From positions 1-20,983 of the forward strand of contig CANJOX010000011.1 of NCBI GenBank assembly GCA_947475795.1: 20,983 bases of DNA. The letters run 5' to 3'. Source of the stretch: Gemmatimonadota bacterium (GTDB lineage: Bacteria > Gemmatimonadota > Gemmatimonadetes > Gemmatimonadales > Gemmatimonadaceae). Under the pieces are notes generated by a model that worked only from the letters and a program-made list of their open reading frames with translations, made no database searches and was not told where the DNA came from. Made by a program: the position numbers and the translations under genes. This document shows positions 14,914-20,983 of the stretch, piece by piece. How positions within the stretch are numbered: position 1 is the stretch's first letter; each line of letters starts with the position of its first letter.

Positions 14914-15384
14914 ATGACGCCTGCCATCCTGCTGGTCCGCGCGCGCGGGATCGCGCATGAGGTGCTGTCGTACGACCACGATCCCGCCGTTGCCTCGTAC
15001 GGGAAAGAAGCGGTGGACGCGCTGGGGCTGGACGCCGCCACCGTGTTCAAGACGCTCGTGGCCGATGCCGAGGGCGTCGGGCTGGTGTGCGCGGTGGTGC
15101 CGGTGCTGGCCATGCTCGATCTGAAAGCGCTGGCGGCGGCCGTCGGCGCGCGCCGTGCACGCATGGCCGATCCCGCCGCGGCCGAGCGCGCCACCGGGTA
15201 CGTGGTGGGGGGCATCAGTCCACTGGGGCAGAAAAAACCACTGCCGGTGGTGGTCGATGCGAGCGCGCTCGCCCACCCCCGCGTGCACATCAGCGCCGGG
15301 CGCCGCGGGCTCGAGCTGGCGCTGGCGCCGATGGACCTGGTAAAGCTCGCCCGGGGGCGCACCGGCGCCATCGCGCGCTATTGA
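14914..15384 (+). CDS. ybaK: Cys-tRNA(Pro) deacylase, YbaK/EbsC type
   Basis: A 156-residue trans-editing enzyme that hydrolyses Cys-tRNA(Pro) mischarged by prolyl-tRNA synthetase. The opening MTPAILLVRARGIAHEV and SYDHDP match the family. The catalytically important lysine is Lys46 in ATVFKTLV. The signature block GGISPLGQKKPLP lies at about 98-110, and the end has the usual GLELALAPMDLVKL pattern. It acts in the cytosol. Length matches E. coli YbaK (159 residues). The ATG has only AGG directly before it and no proper Shine-Dalgarno. The gene ends five bases before the convergent PLP enzyme gene. Confidence 0.93.
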   Translation: MTPAILLVRARGIAHEVLSYDHDPAVASYGKEAVDALGLDAATVFKTLVADAEGVGLVCAVVPVLAMLDLKALAAAVGARRARMADPAAAERATGYVVGGISPLGQKKPLPVVVDASALAHPRVHISAGRRGLELALAPMDLVKLARGRTGAIARY

Positions 15385-15389
15385 GTGCC

Positions 15390-16529
15390 TTACACGGCGC
15401 GCGGGCGGGAGGGGCCTTCCGACAGCTCGTCGATGGCCGGGCCGCGTCCCCGCGCCGCCACCGGCCAGCGCGTTTCCACGGCGTGGCCACGCACGCCGAT
15501 GATCTCGTCGAAGTTGTGGACCGCGATGCAGACGTGGTTGGGTACCACGCGCACCTGATCGCCCAAGCGGGGGCGCCACGCGGTTTGCGTGAGATCGAGG
15601 ATGCCGTGCTCTTCGGACATGCGGGCCACGACCACCTCGGGGTGGTCCAGCAACGCGCCGTAGCCGTCGCCATCCGCGCGGAGGGGCTCGCGCCCGAGCG
15701 CCTTGGTGCCGGCGTCAATCACGGCCTGTCCTTTGACGGCGGTGCTCACCACCGTGGCCAGAATGGTCAGCGCGCAATCGTCCCAGTCGCATGCCCCGAT
15801 GCGGGCGGTGGTGCGATCGTTGTACACGTACGTGCCGGGGCGCACTTCGGTCACGCCGGGCACTTCGTGCATGCGCCACGCCGCGGGCGTGGAGCCTCCG
15901 CTCACCACACGCGGCGGAAGCCCCGCGTCGGTCAGTGCGCCGACATACTGCGCGATGTCGGCACTGAGCTGCCCCAGGGCCGCCGCCTGCGCCTCCACGG
16001 CGTCGCGGATGTGTCCCGGATAGAACAGGATCCCGGCAAACTGCAGCGCTGACGCGCGCTCGACGTGCCGGGCGATCGCGATGGCACGCTCCGGCGACGA
16101 CACCCCCACGCGATGCATGCCGAGGTCAACTTCGACGAGCACGTCGAATTGCCGGCGGCCGAGGCGCGCCGCCACATTGAGCGCATCGAGGGCCTGCGCG
16201 TCGTCGGCGGCCACGGACACGCGCACGTCGGGTGACAGACGCGCGAGCCGCTCGAGGCGGGCCGCACCGACGGGCGGATAGGCCACCAGCAGGTCGTCGC
16301 ACACCTCCGACATCACTTCAGCCTCGCGCAGCGTGGCGCAGGTGAGACCCACGGCGCCGAGTCGCAATTGCTCGGCGGCGATGCGCGGCGATTTGTGGGT
16401 CTTGACATGTGGCCGAAGCTGCAGCCCGTGTAGGGTGGCGTATGCCGCCATCCGGTCCAGATTGAACGAGAGCCGATCCAGATCAACGATCGGTACCGGT
16501 GTCTCGAGTTGTTCGAGATACGTCGCCAT
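15390..16529 (-). CDS. D-threonine aldolase / D-serine dehydratase-like PLP enzyme
   Basis: A 379-residue fold-type III PLP enzyme of the DSD1/D-threonine aldolase family. An alanine-racemase-like barrel occupies about 10-240 and a C-terminal beta domain about 245-365. The PLP-binding lysine is Lys43 in RPHVKTHK. The metal site near the C terminus reads PNHVC, with His332 and Cys334. The His-X-Cys pair is the form known from zinc-dependent eukaryotic D-serine dehydratase, whereas characterised bacterial D-threonine aldolases often have His-X-Asp. It may therefore eliminate ammonia from D-serine or D-threonine rather than cleave D-threonine; sequence alone does not settle this. GTG at 16532 and ATG at 16529 are adjacent starts. 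The purine run AAGGGGG is better spaced for the ATG. The gene is divergent from ridA, which clears the enamines such dehydratases make. Confidence 0.88.
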   Translation of the reverse strand: MATYLEQLETPVPIVDLDRLSFNLDRMAAYATLHGLQLRPHVKTHKSPRIAAEQLRLGAVGLTCATLREAEVMSEVCDDLLVAYPPVGAARLERLARLSPDVRVSVAADDAQALDALNVAARLGRRQFDVLVEVDLGMHRVGVSSPERAIAIARHVERASALQFAGILFYPGHIRDAVEAQAAALGQLSADIAQYVGALTDAGLPPRVVSGGSTPAAWRMHEVPGVTEVRPGTYVYNDRTTARIGACDWDDCALTILATVVSTAVKGQAVIDAGTKALGREPLRADGDGYGALLDHPEVVVARMSEEHGILDLTQTAWRPRLGDQVRVVPNHVCIAVHNFDEIIGVRGHAVETRWPVAARGRGPAIDELSEGPSRPRAV

Positions 16530-16556
16530 CACGCCCCCTTCCCCGAGACTGTGAAC

Positions 16557-16967
16557 ATGTCACACCCAGACACCGCGCCGGATCGCCTGTGGACGCCTGT
16601 CGAGCTGCCGAACGTCCCGGCGCCTGCGGGAGCCTACTCTCCGGGCGTGCGCACCGCAAATATTTCGAACTTGCTGTTCGTCTCCGGGCAGACGCCGCGC
16701 GATCAGGCCACCGGCGAAATTCTTGAGGGCGACGTGGAGGCGCAGACGCGTCTGACGCTGGCCAACATGGAACGGATCCTCATCGCCGGCGGTGCCACCT
16801 TCGCCAATGTGGTGAGCATGACGGTGTATCTGGCCGACGAGAACGACTGGGGCACGTTTGACCGGGTGTATCGCACTATCATGTCGCCGCCGTATCCCAC
16901 GCGCGCGGTGGTCGGGGCCTCACTGCGCGGGATCCTGGTCGAGATCTCCGCGATCGCGGTGCTCTAG
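16557..16967 (+). CDS. ridA: RidA-family enamine/imine deaminase
   Basis: A 136-residue RidA (YjgF/YER057c/UK114) protein that hydrolyses reactive 2-aminoacrylate-type enamines and imines to keto acids. Family marks are GAYSPG (25-30), LLFVSGQTPRD (39-49), the conserved NVVSMTVYLAD (84-94), and YPTRAVV with Arg116, the substrate-binding arginine, followed by VEISAIAVL. These proteins form cytosolic trimers. The ATG at 16557 gives a normal length; the frame is open from 16509, but that would overlap the divergent PLP enzyme. No Shine-Dalgarno stands out. Its TAG overlaps the GTG of the next gene by one base. Placement beside a PLP dehydratase-like gene fits an enamine-clearing role. Confidence 0.92.
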   Translation: MSHPDTAPDRLWTPVELPNVPAPAGAYSPGVRTANISNLLFVSGQTPRDQATGEILEGDVEAQTRLTLANMERILIAGGATFANVVSMTVYLADENDWGTFDRVYRTIMSPPYPTRAVVGASLRGILVEISAIAVL

Positions 16968-17296
16968 TGGGTACGCCGCCCGTGGTCGTGGTGTACGCCG
17001 CCGACCGCGAGCTCCGGCGGCAGGGCGACACGCTGCTGCGGGCGGCGGGGGTGCACACACGGGTGGCCAGCCGGCCGGCGGAGTTGGCCAAAGCGCTACG
17101 CGTGGGGATGCCGGCGTTGATCGTGCTGGGGGATCACGCCGACGAGCATGTGCAGGCTGTGCTCGCGCCGGTGCTCGCCGCGTCGCCGGCGATGTGCGTG
17201 ATGTACCAAGCGCCCGGCGAATCGATCGGGATGATCGTCGCACGGGCGCTTAGTGCCGTCGGGCGTTCGGCGGATCAGCCGAGATCGAGCGAGTAG
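16967..17296 (+). CDS. Degenerate CheY-like receiver protein (pseudo-receiver)
   Basis: A 109-residue protein that starts with GTG overlapping the ridA stop (TAGTG), so it is probably translated by coupling. The strand/helix pattern follows a receiver domain: VVVVYAADRELRRQ at 6-19, AAGVHTRVASRPAEL at 26-40, PALIVLGDHADE at 49-60, and AMCVMYQAPGE for the last strands. The phosphorylation aspartate is replaced by Gly55 (Asp56 is one position late), the N-terminal acidic pair is reduced to Asp13, and the lysine of the last strand is missing. It cannot be expected to work as a normal phospho-acceptor. High G+C at third positions supports coding. Its last 22 bases overlap the convergent OmpR-type gene. 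I infer the fold by eye; another small alpha/beta fold is possible. Confidence 0.65.
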   Translation: MGTPPVVVVYAADRELRRQGDTLLRAAGVHTRVASRPAELAKALRVGMPALIVLGDHADEHVQAVLAPVLAASPAMCVMYQAPGESIGMIVARALSAVGRSADQPRSSE

Positions 17297-17973
17297 CCTT
17301 CGCCGCGCACGGTGCGGATATCGACCACACTCCCCGACTCGCGCAGGCGTTTGCGCAGCTGCGCGACGTGCACATCGACCACGTTCGATCCCGGATCGAA
17401 CTGCAGATGCCACACGTATTCGAGCAGGATGGGACGGGTCACGGTTTCGCCGGCGCGCATCGCCAGGAACTCGAGCAGTGCGTACTGACGCGCGGTGAGC
17501 GTGACGGGTTTCCCCTGGCACTGCACGTCATGTGTGACGCGGTTGAGCGTCAGGTCGCCGGCACTCACGCGCTCCATCGAGCGCGCGCCACCGCGGCGGA
17601 TCGCGGCGCGCACGCGCGCCGCCAGCACTTCGTTCGGAAACGGTTTCTGCAGGTAGTCGTCGGCGCCGGCATCGAGCGCCCGCACCACGTCGGCGGCGGT
17701 GTCGTGCGCCGTCGCGACGACGATCGGCGTGACGGATCCCTCGCGTCGGAGCTCCTGCAGCACGGAGAGCCCGCTGCGATCGGGCAGCTCGAGGTCGAGG
17801 ACGATCGCATCGTACGCGGTGGCCATCGCGAGTCGCTGGCCTTCTCCGCCGATCGCGGCGATGTCGACGGCGTAGCCATCGTCTTCGAGGACCTGACGCA
17901 TGAGGTCGGCGACGAGCCGATCATCTTCGATGACGAGAATGCGCATGCGGCTATCGGTGTGAGAGGTGTTCAT
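17275..17973 (-). CDS. OmpR/PhoB-type response regulator
   Basis: A 232-residue DNA-binding response regulator. The receiver domain (10-125) has the acidic cluster IEDD (15-18), phospho-acceptor Asp60 in IVLDLELPD, Thr88 and Lys110 in DDYLQKPF, all intact. The C-terminal winged helix (about 138-232) has VTLTARQYALLEFLA, the recognition-helix region SNVVDVHVAQLRKRL and the closing RTVRGEGYSL typical of the family. Three in-frame ATGs compete: 17997, 17973 and 17946. I took 17973 because AGGG lies close before it, but the first or third cannot be excluded. No sensor kinase is next to it; the nearest, at 9171-10787, is not linked. The 3' end overlaps the pseudo-receiver gene on the other strand by 22 bases. 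Confidence 0.92.
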   Translation of the reverse strand: MNTSHTDSRMRILVIEDDRLVADLMRQVLEDDGYAVDIAAIGGEGQRLAMATAYDAIVLDLELPDRSGLSVLQELRREGSVTPIVVATAHDTAADVVRALDAGADDYLQKPFPNEVLAARVRAAIRRGGARSMERVSAGDLTLNRVTHDVQCQGKPVTLTARQYALLEFLAMRAGETVTRPILLEYVWHLQFDPGSNVVDVHVAQLRKRLRESGSVVDIRTVRGEGYSLDLG

Positions 17974-18095
17974 AACCCTGTCGTGCTGGGCGTGCATCCG
18001 GCACCGTACTCTGCCGTCCTAGGATAATGCGAAAACGTTACAGCTGAGATAGGGTGAATGCGAATTCATCCCGATGCGCCATCGCGGCGACGGCC

Positions 18096-18506
18096 TCAGT
18101 CGCCGCCTTTGAGGCGGCGCAGCTCCCGGCGATCGCGTTTCCCCGGCTTGCTGTCACCAAACGCAAACGCGGCCGGCATGCTACGGAGCTGCTGCTGCGC
18201 GGCTTCCCGCTTGCGCCGTCCGGCCTCCGTTTCCTCGTACAACTGCTGCGCGATCTCGGCCGATCCCCGACGTTCGGCGACCCCCTTCACCAGCAGCTGC
18301 CATTCGATCGGCCCCTGTCGGAGCCGGATCTCGTCGCCCGCTTGCACCAGCTTGGCCCGCTTGGCGCGATCACCATGCACATCGACCTTGCCCCCGTCGA
18401 TCGCCTCCGCGGCGAGCGCACGCGTCTTGAAGAACCGTGCGGCCCACAGCCACTTGTCGAGGCGGACCTTCCCGGGCACCGACGTCTCGTCGTCGTCGTG
18501 GCGCAC
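18096..18506 (-). CDS. hslR: Hsp15-like S4-domain RNA-binding protein
   Basis: A 136-residue relative of E. coli Hsp15 (133 residues), a heat-shock protein that binds free 50S subunits carrying a nascent chain and helps recycle them. The S4 domain covers about 15-75: VRLDKWLWAARFFKTRALA, then EAIDGGKVDVHGDRAK. The next block, QLYEETEAGRRKREA, and the basic end KRDRRELRRLKGGD match the family closely. It begins with GTG only three bases after the stop of the upstream Asp-rich protein gene, with no clear Shine-Dalgarno, so it is probably translated by coupling. A GC-rich hairpin (18101-18119) lies within its last codons but has no T run. Assignment is firm. Confidence 0.92.
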   Translation of the reverse strand: MRHDDDETSVPGKVRLDKWLWAARFFKTRALAAEAIDGGKVDVHGDRAKRAKLVQAGDEIRLRQGPIEWQLLVKGVAERRGSAEIAQQLYEETEAGRRKREAAQQQLRSMPAAFAFGDSKPGKRDRRELRRLKGGD

Positions 18507-18509
18507 GGT

Positions 18510-18980
18510 CTACGCCCGATCCGTCGGATGATCGTCGTCGGCGAGGTCATCGTCGTCAACTTCATCGTCGTCAACCTCATCGTCGTCCAGCGCATCCTCA
18601 GGGATCGCGTCGTCGTCCGCCCCATCCAACGCGTGTGCCTCGGCGGCCCGCGCTTCCGCATCGCGCACTTCCCGGATCCGGGTGGCGGCACCGGCGTAGA
18701 CGGAGCGCACGGCCGGCGTGCCCTGTTGCGCGGCGGCCCGGGCCTCCAACAGGGGGATCAAGGCCCCGAGTGCGTCCAGCTCCGTGGTCGCGTCGCCGGT
18801 GTCCGCGATGGCGCGCAGCATGTCGGCCACCTCATCGCAGGCGGCGGCCATGCGGCGCGACGTCGCGAGATCGGGGCCGGGCACCGTGGTGCCACGCGCC
18901 AGCAGCGCCACCCGTTCGCGCAGGACGATGGCGTCGCTGGCAAAACGGTCCACCAGATACTCCCGCGGCGTGGCGCTCAT
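18510..18980 (-). CDS. Hypothetical protein with Asp-rich acidic tail
   Basis: A 156-residue cytosolic protein I do not recognise. Residues about 1-120 are predicted mainly helical (for example FASDAIVLRERVALLARG and MAAACDEVADMLRAIA), with no membrane segment, cysteine pair or catalytic motif. The last 35 residues are almost all Asp and Glu with Val, Leu and Ala (DDDEVDDDEVDDDDLADDD), encoded in part by 15-base tandem units. Such tails often occur in DNA or histone mimics, chaperones of basic proteins, and metal-binding proteins, but none of these can be assigned. The ATG at 18980 is the best start; the frame is open to 19178 over the neighbouring gene. It is followed three bases later by the Hsp15 gene, so the two very likely share a transcript and the acidic tail may act near ribosomes or RNA. 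Confidence 0.75.
   Translation of the reverse strand: MSATPREYLVDRFASDAIVLRERVALLARGTTVPGPDLATSRRMAAACDEVADMLRAIADTGDATTELDALGALIPLLEARAAAQQGTPAVRSVYAGAATRIREVRDAEARAAEAHALDGADDDAIPEDALDDDEVDDDEVDDDDLADDDHPTDRA
18547..18591 (-). repeat. Three tandem 15-base units encoding the acidic tail
   Basis: TCATCGTCGTCAACT, TCATCGTCGTCAACC and TCATCGTCGTCCAGC run in a row on the plus strand. On the coding (minus) strand they give acidic Asp-Asp-Glu-Val-Asp-like blocks. Expansion or loss by slippage would keep the frame. Confidence 0.88.
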
Positions 18981-19029
18981 GCGGCGCCCACGCGCGGCGC
19001 GCCGGTATGGGTGGTGCGCGGTATGGCCG

Positions 19030-20241
19030 TCATGTGCTCGGCTCGGCCCGGGCCATGCCAAGCTCGTCACGCGCCGATCGCCATGCGGCCAGCCACGCAT
19101 CGGTGACGACGGCCGGCGCGATCCCCAGCCGCACGCAGCGCGCGATGAAGTCGTCCCACCAGCCGTTCTCGAGGGCATCGATCACGTCGAGCAGCTGACC
19201 GACGGGGAGCGCGCGCTCGACCATCGCATCGCGCAGCGGCGCCGGCAGCGGCAGCTGTTCCGCCAGCATCGGTGCCGACGCACCGAGGGCGAACTCGAGC
19301 GTCGAGAGCAACCCCGCCAACAGGCGCATGCGCGGATGCGGCGCGTTGTCCAGCGCGGCACCGATGCGCTCGCAGGCGCGGGCACGACGCAGCGCCATGA
19401 AGGACAGCTCCGGGTCCTGCGCCGCGTCGCCGATCAGCCGGGCCGTGACCGACACGAGCTGATCCATGATGACATCGCGTCCGAGGACAGTGATGGCGTG
19501 TGTCACCGATCGTGGCCCACGCACCGCCATCGACGCGGAGCCCACGGCACGCAGGAGCGACGCGGACAGGTGCGGATCGTCCTGCACGTAGCTGTCGAAC
19601 GACGCATCGGTGGGGCGTCCGTCGGCAAACGCCGCGAGCATGGTCACGGCCCGGCGCACACTCGCTTCGGCGTCGCGGTCCACCGGCACCCCGGCGCCGC
19701 GGGCCAGCGGGCGGCCGCTGTATAGCGCCCCCCCCGACAACACGACGCGATGGCGGGTCAGCCGGTTGTCGACCCCACGCACCAGCGGACGAAGCCCCGC
19801 GTCGAGCAGGACACGGAGGCGCGATTCAAGGGTGCTGGGCGGGGTGCGTGCGGCGTCGAGCACGATGGTGCTGCCCGCGAGCGACGGCGGCAGCGGCTCG
19901 CCTTCGGGGAAGCCCTGCAGCGCGAAGTGACAGCCGGCACCGACCAGACGATCCACGGCGCGACGGGTCGCCGGATCTTCCAAGGCGTCGGTCGCGACCA
20001 TCCACACGGTATCCGTCGAGGCGAAGCGCGTGAGGGCACCGTCCCGCACGATGGCCGGCGTGACTGGTACCACGAGACTGCGTCCGGCGAGGCGAGACAG
20101 CGCCGACACCATGTCGACGAGCTGCCGGGCATCGTCATCGGTATCGATGCCCCCGGCGTACCGCGAAGTCGGACACGTGGACACCGCATAGCCCACCACG
20201 CGGTCCCGCCGGTCGCGGATCGGTTGCATGGAGGTCAGCAT
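19030..20241 (-). CDS. EAL-HDOD signalling protein with degenerate EAL domain
   Basis: A 403-residue protein of the YuxH-like architecture, an EAL-type domain followed by HDOD. The N-terminal part begins MLTSMQPIRDRRDRVVGY, the usual opening of these proteins, and continues with LVVPVTPAIV (56-65) and YSGRPLARG (174-182), equivalent to the family's QGYFFSRP region. The catalytic E-A/V-L motif is missing (AVST stands in its place) and no DDFG-type metal motif is seen, so it is probably not a c-di-GMP phosphodiesterase. The HDOD domain covers about 200-390: SYVQDDPHLSASLLRAVGSA, SVTHAITVLG and the ALRRARACERIG helix are typical. HDOD proteins act in signalling without known catalysis. The ATG at 20241 follows GAGGG. 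It lies 34 bases after the CYTH protein gene and may be co-transcribed with it. Confidence 0.85.
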   Translation of the reverse strand: MLTSMQPIRDRRDRVVGYAVSTCPTSRYAGGIDTDDDARQLVDMVSALSRLAGRSLVVPVTPAIVRDGALTRFASTDTVWMVATDALEDPATRRAVDRLVGAGCHFALQGFPEGEPLPPSLAGSTIVLDAARTPPSTLESRLRVLLDAGLRPLVRGVDNRLTRHRVVLSGGALYSGRPLARGAGVPVDRDAEASVRRAVTMLAAFADGRPTDASFDSYVQDDPHLSASLLRAVGSASMAVRGPRSVTHAITVLGRDVIMDQLVSVTARLIGDAAQDPELSFMALRRARACERIGAALDNAPHPRMRLLAGLLSTLEFALGASAPMLAEQLPLPAPLRDAMVERALPVGQLLDVIDALENGWWDDFIARCVRLGIAPAVVTDAWLAAWRSARDELGMARAEPST

Positions 20242-20275
20242 CGGTCCCTCAGGGAGCCTGTGAGTTGACGCAGCG

Positions 20276-20983
20276 TCATGTGGGGGTCTCAGCGCTGGGG
20301 CGATCGGGGCGGGCCAGCACCGAATTGAAGAACGCCGGCTCGCCCGTGACGTCGCGCTCGACGTAGGGGGCCAGCCAGTCCGGCAGTATGGGGCGGTCGT
20401 CGAGTCCGGACAGCTCCACTTCCGCGAGCACCAACTCGCGATCGAGGAAGACGTCGATCTCCCACGCATAGGCGCCCTCGCGCACCACATGGCGCTGTTT
20501 GCGAACGCGCGCCTCGCTGGTGAGCGGCCACATGGCGTCGAACAGCGCCCGGCTCGTGCCCTCGTCGATCTCGATCCGTGCCTGCGCCGGCCCGAGCTTG
20601 ACGTTGCGCCAGCACTGCACCGTCCCGTCCGGGGCGGTGGTGCGACGCAGGCGCTCACGGAGGGCCGTACCGGGGAGCCATCCCTGCTCGATGCGCGTGG
20701 GCGGCGTGGCCGCCGCCACGGGCGGGACGCGCGTGAGCAGGTACTTGCGTTCGATCTCGAGCGGTACACCGCTCGCGGTTCTGGGTGCGCCGTCGCGTCG
20801 CAGTGCGACGACAGCGCCGTCGAGTGTTTTCAGGACGACGTCGAGCCGCTCGCACCAGTCCCGGGTGAACGCCTCGTAGTGCCCCAGTGCCACGGCACCG
20901 AGGGCGCGCTGCAGCGCCGGCAGGGCGCGCTCCTGCGCATGCTCGCCGAGCAGATCGGCGTCGCGAACGGCGCCGAGCAAATC
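20276..20983 (-). CDS. CYTH-domain protein, 5' end cut by the window edge
   Basis: The visible 235 codons run into the right edge, so the true start lies outside. Numbering from the edge, the CYTH triphosphate-binding domain begins near residue 70 with the signature LEIERKYLL (ExExK). It continues with RERLRR, CWRNVKLG, RVRKQRHVV, WEIDVFLDRELVLAEVEL and a closing TGEPAFFNSVLA, a complete set of tunnel-fold residues. CYTH enzymes cleave inorganic or organic triphosphates or make cAMP; which applies here is unknown. The first 65 residues (DLLGAVRDADLL...) resemble part of a CHAD polyphosphate-binding domain, but the second half of CHAD is missing before CYTH starts, so this is tentative. Order CHAD-then-CYTH would be the reverse of E. 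coli YgiF. It ends 34 bases before the EAL-HDOD gene. Confidence 0.85.
   Translation of the reverse strand, partial: DLLGAVRDADLLGEHAQERALPALQRALGAVALGHYEAFTRDWCERLDVVLKTLDGAVVALRRDGAPRTASGVPLEIERKYLLTRVPPVAAATPPTRIEQGWLPGTALRERLRRTTAPDGTVQCWRNVKLGPAQARIEIDEGTSRALFDAMWPLTSEARVRKQRHVVREGAYAWEIDVFLDRELVLAEVELSGLDDRPILPDWLAPYVERDVTGEPAFFNSVLARPDRPSAETPT

Noticed and set aside
14866..15579. N-terminal extension of the polymerase frame to 15579
   Set aside because: It covers the YbaK gene in antisense, and the catalytic domain begins right after the ATG at 14865.
18101..18119. CGCCGCC/GGCGGCG hairpin considered as a terminator after Hsp15
   Set aside because: It lies inside the last codons of the gene and has no T run on either strand.
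18054..19106. A 350-codon plus-strand frame over the Hsp15 and acidic-tail genes
   Set aside because: Hsp15 on the minus strand is unmistakable. The VIVVNFIVVNLIVV run in this frame, which looks like a membrane segment, is only the antisense reading of the Asp-codon repeats.

Overview
The window is a GC-rich (roughly two-thirds G+C by eye), densely coding bacterial chromosome segment. Two neighbouring proteins with C-terminal VPEPAS sorting tails, a bacterial SbtA/SbtB bicarbonate-type module, an EAL-HDOD protein and the general gene style suggest a Gram-negative soil or freshwater bacterium. Gemmatimonadota (Gemmatimonas-like) is my best guess, but it rests on style and family content, not on a marker gene. 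I see no rRNA, tRNA, CRISPR array, insertion sequence or prophage. The region reads as ordinary chromosome with several small accessory modules.

Layout, left to right. At 2-1924 (-) lies the membrane protease SppA, divergent from an acyl-CoA dehydrogenase of the long DmdC-like type (2137-3927, +). A diguanylate cyclase with a GGDEF motif and an intact inhibitory site follows (4100-5353, +). Next come two paralogous PEP-CTERM exported proteins (5611-6168 and 6450-7055, +), each closed by a strong intrinsic terminator and each preceded by inverted repeats. A P1B heavy-metal ATPase without an N-terminal metal-binding domain (7167-9059, -) is divergent from a PAS-GAF histidine kinase (9171-10787, +).

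The most distinctive module is on the minus strand at 13060-10782: sbtA (sodium-dependent bicarbonate permease), sbtB (PII-like regulator) and a LysR-type regulator most like NhaR, all in one direction with gaps of 10 and 34 bases. It is preceded by an AT-rich promoter region that stands out in this GC-rich DNA. This suggests sodium-coupled bicarbonate uptake with its own allosteric protein and its own transcription factor. No carbon-fixation gene is visible in the window. A small single-pass membrane protein (13209-13460, -) with a good terminator and a Y-family DNA polymerase (13567-14865, -) lie upstream.

The right third holds a YbaK-type Cys-tRNA(Pro) deacylase (14914-15384, +) and a D-threonine aldolase/D-serine dehydratase-like PLP enzyme (15390-16529, -), which is divergent from a RidA enamine deaminase (16557-16967, +). 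A degenerate receiver-like protein is fused by stop/start overlap to ridA and runs tail-to-tail, with a 22-base overlap, into an OmpR-type response regulator (17275-17973, -). Finally, a minus-strand series contains a CYTH-domain protein (cut by the window edge), a degenerate EAL-HDOD protein, an Asp-rich-tailed hypothetical protein and Hsp15 (S4 domain). The last two are almost touching and probably co-transcribed.

Intergenic stretches are all under 300 bases. The longest are 5354-5610 and 6169-6449, which flank the first PEP-CTERM gene and carry the inverted repeats described below.
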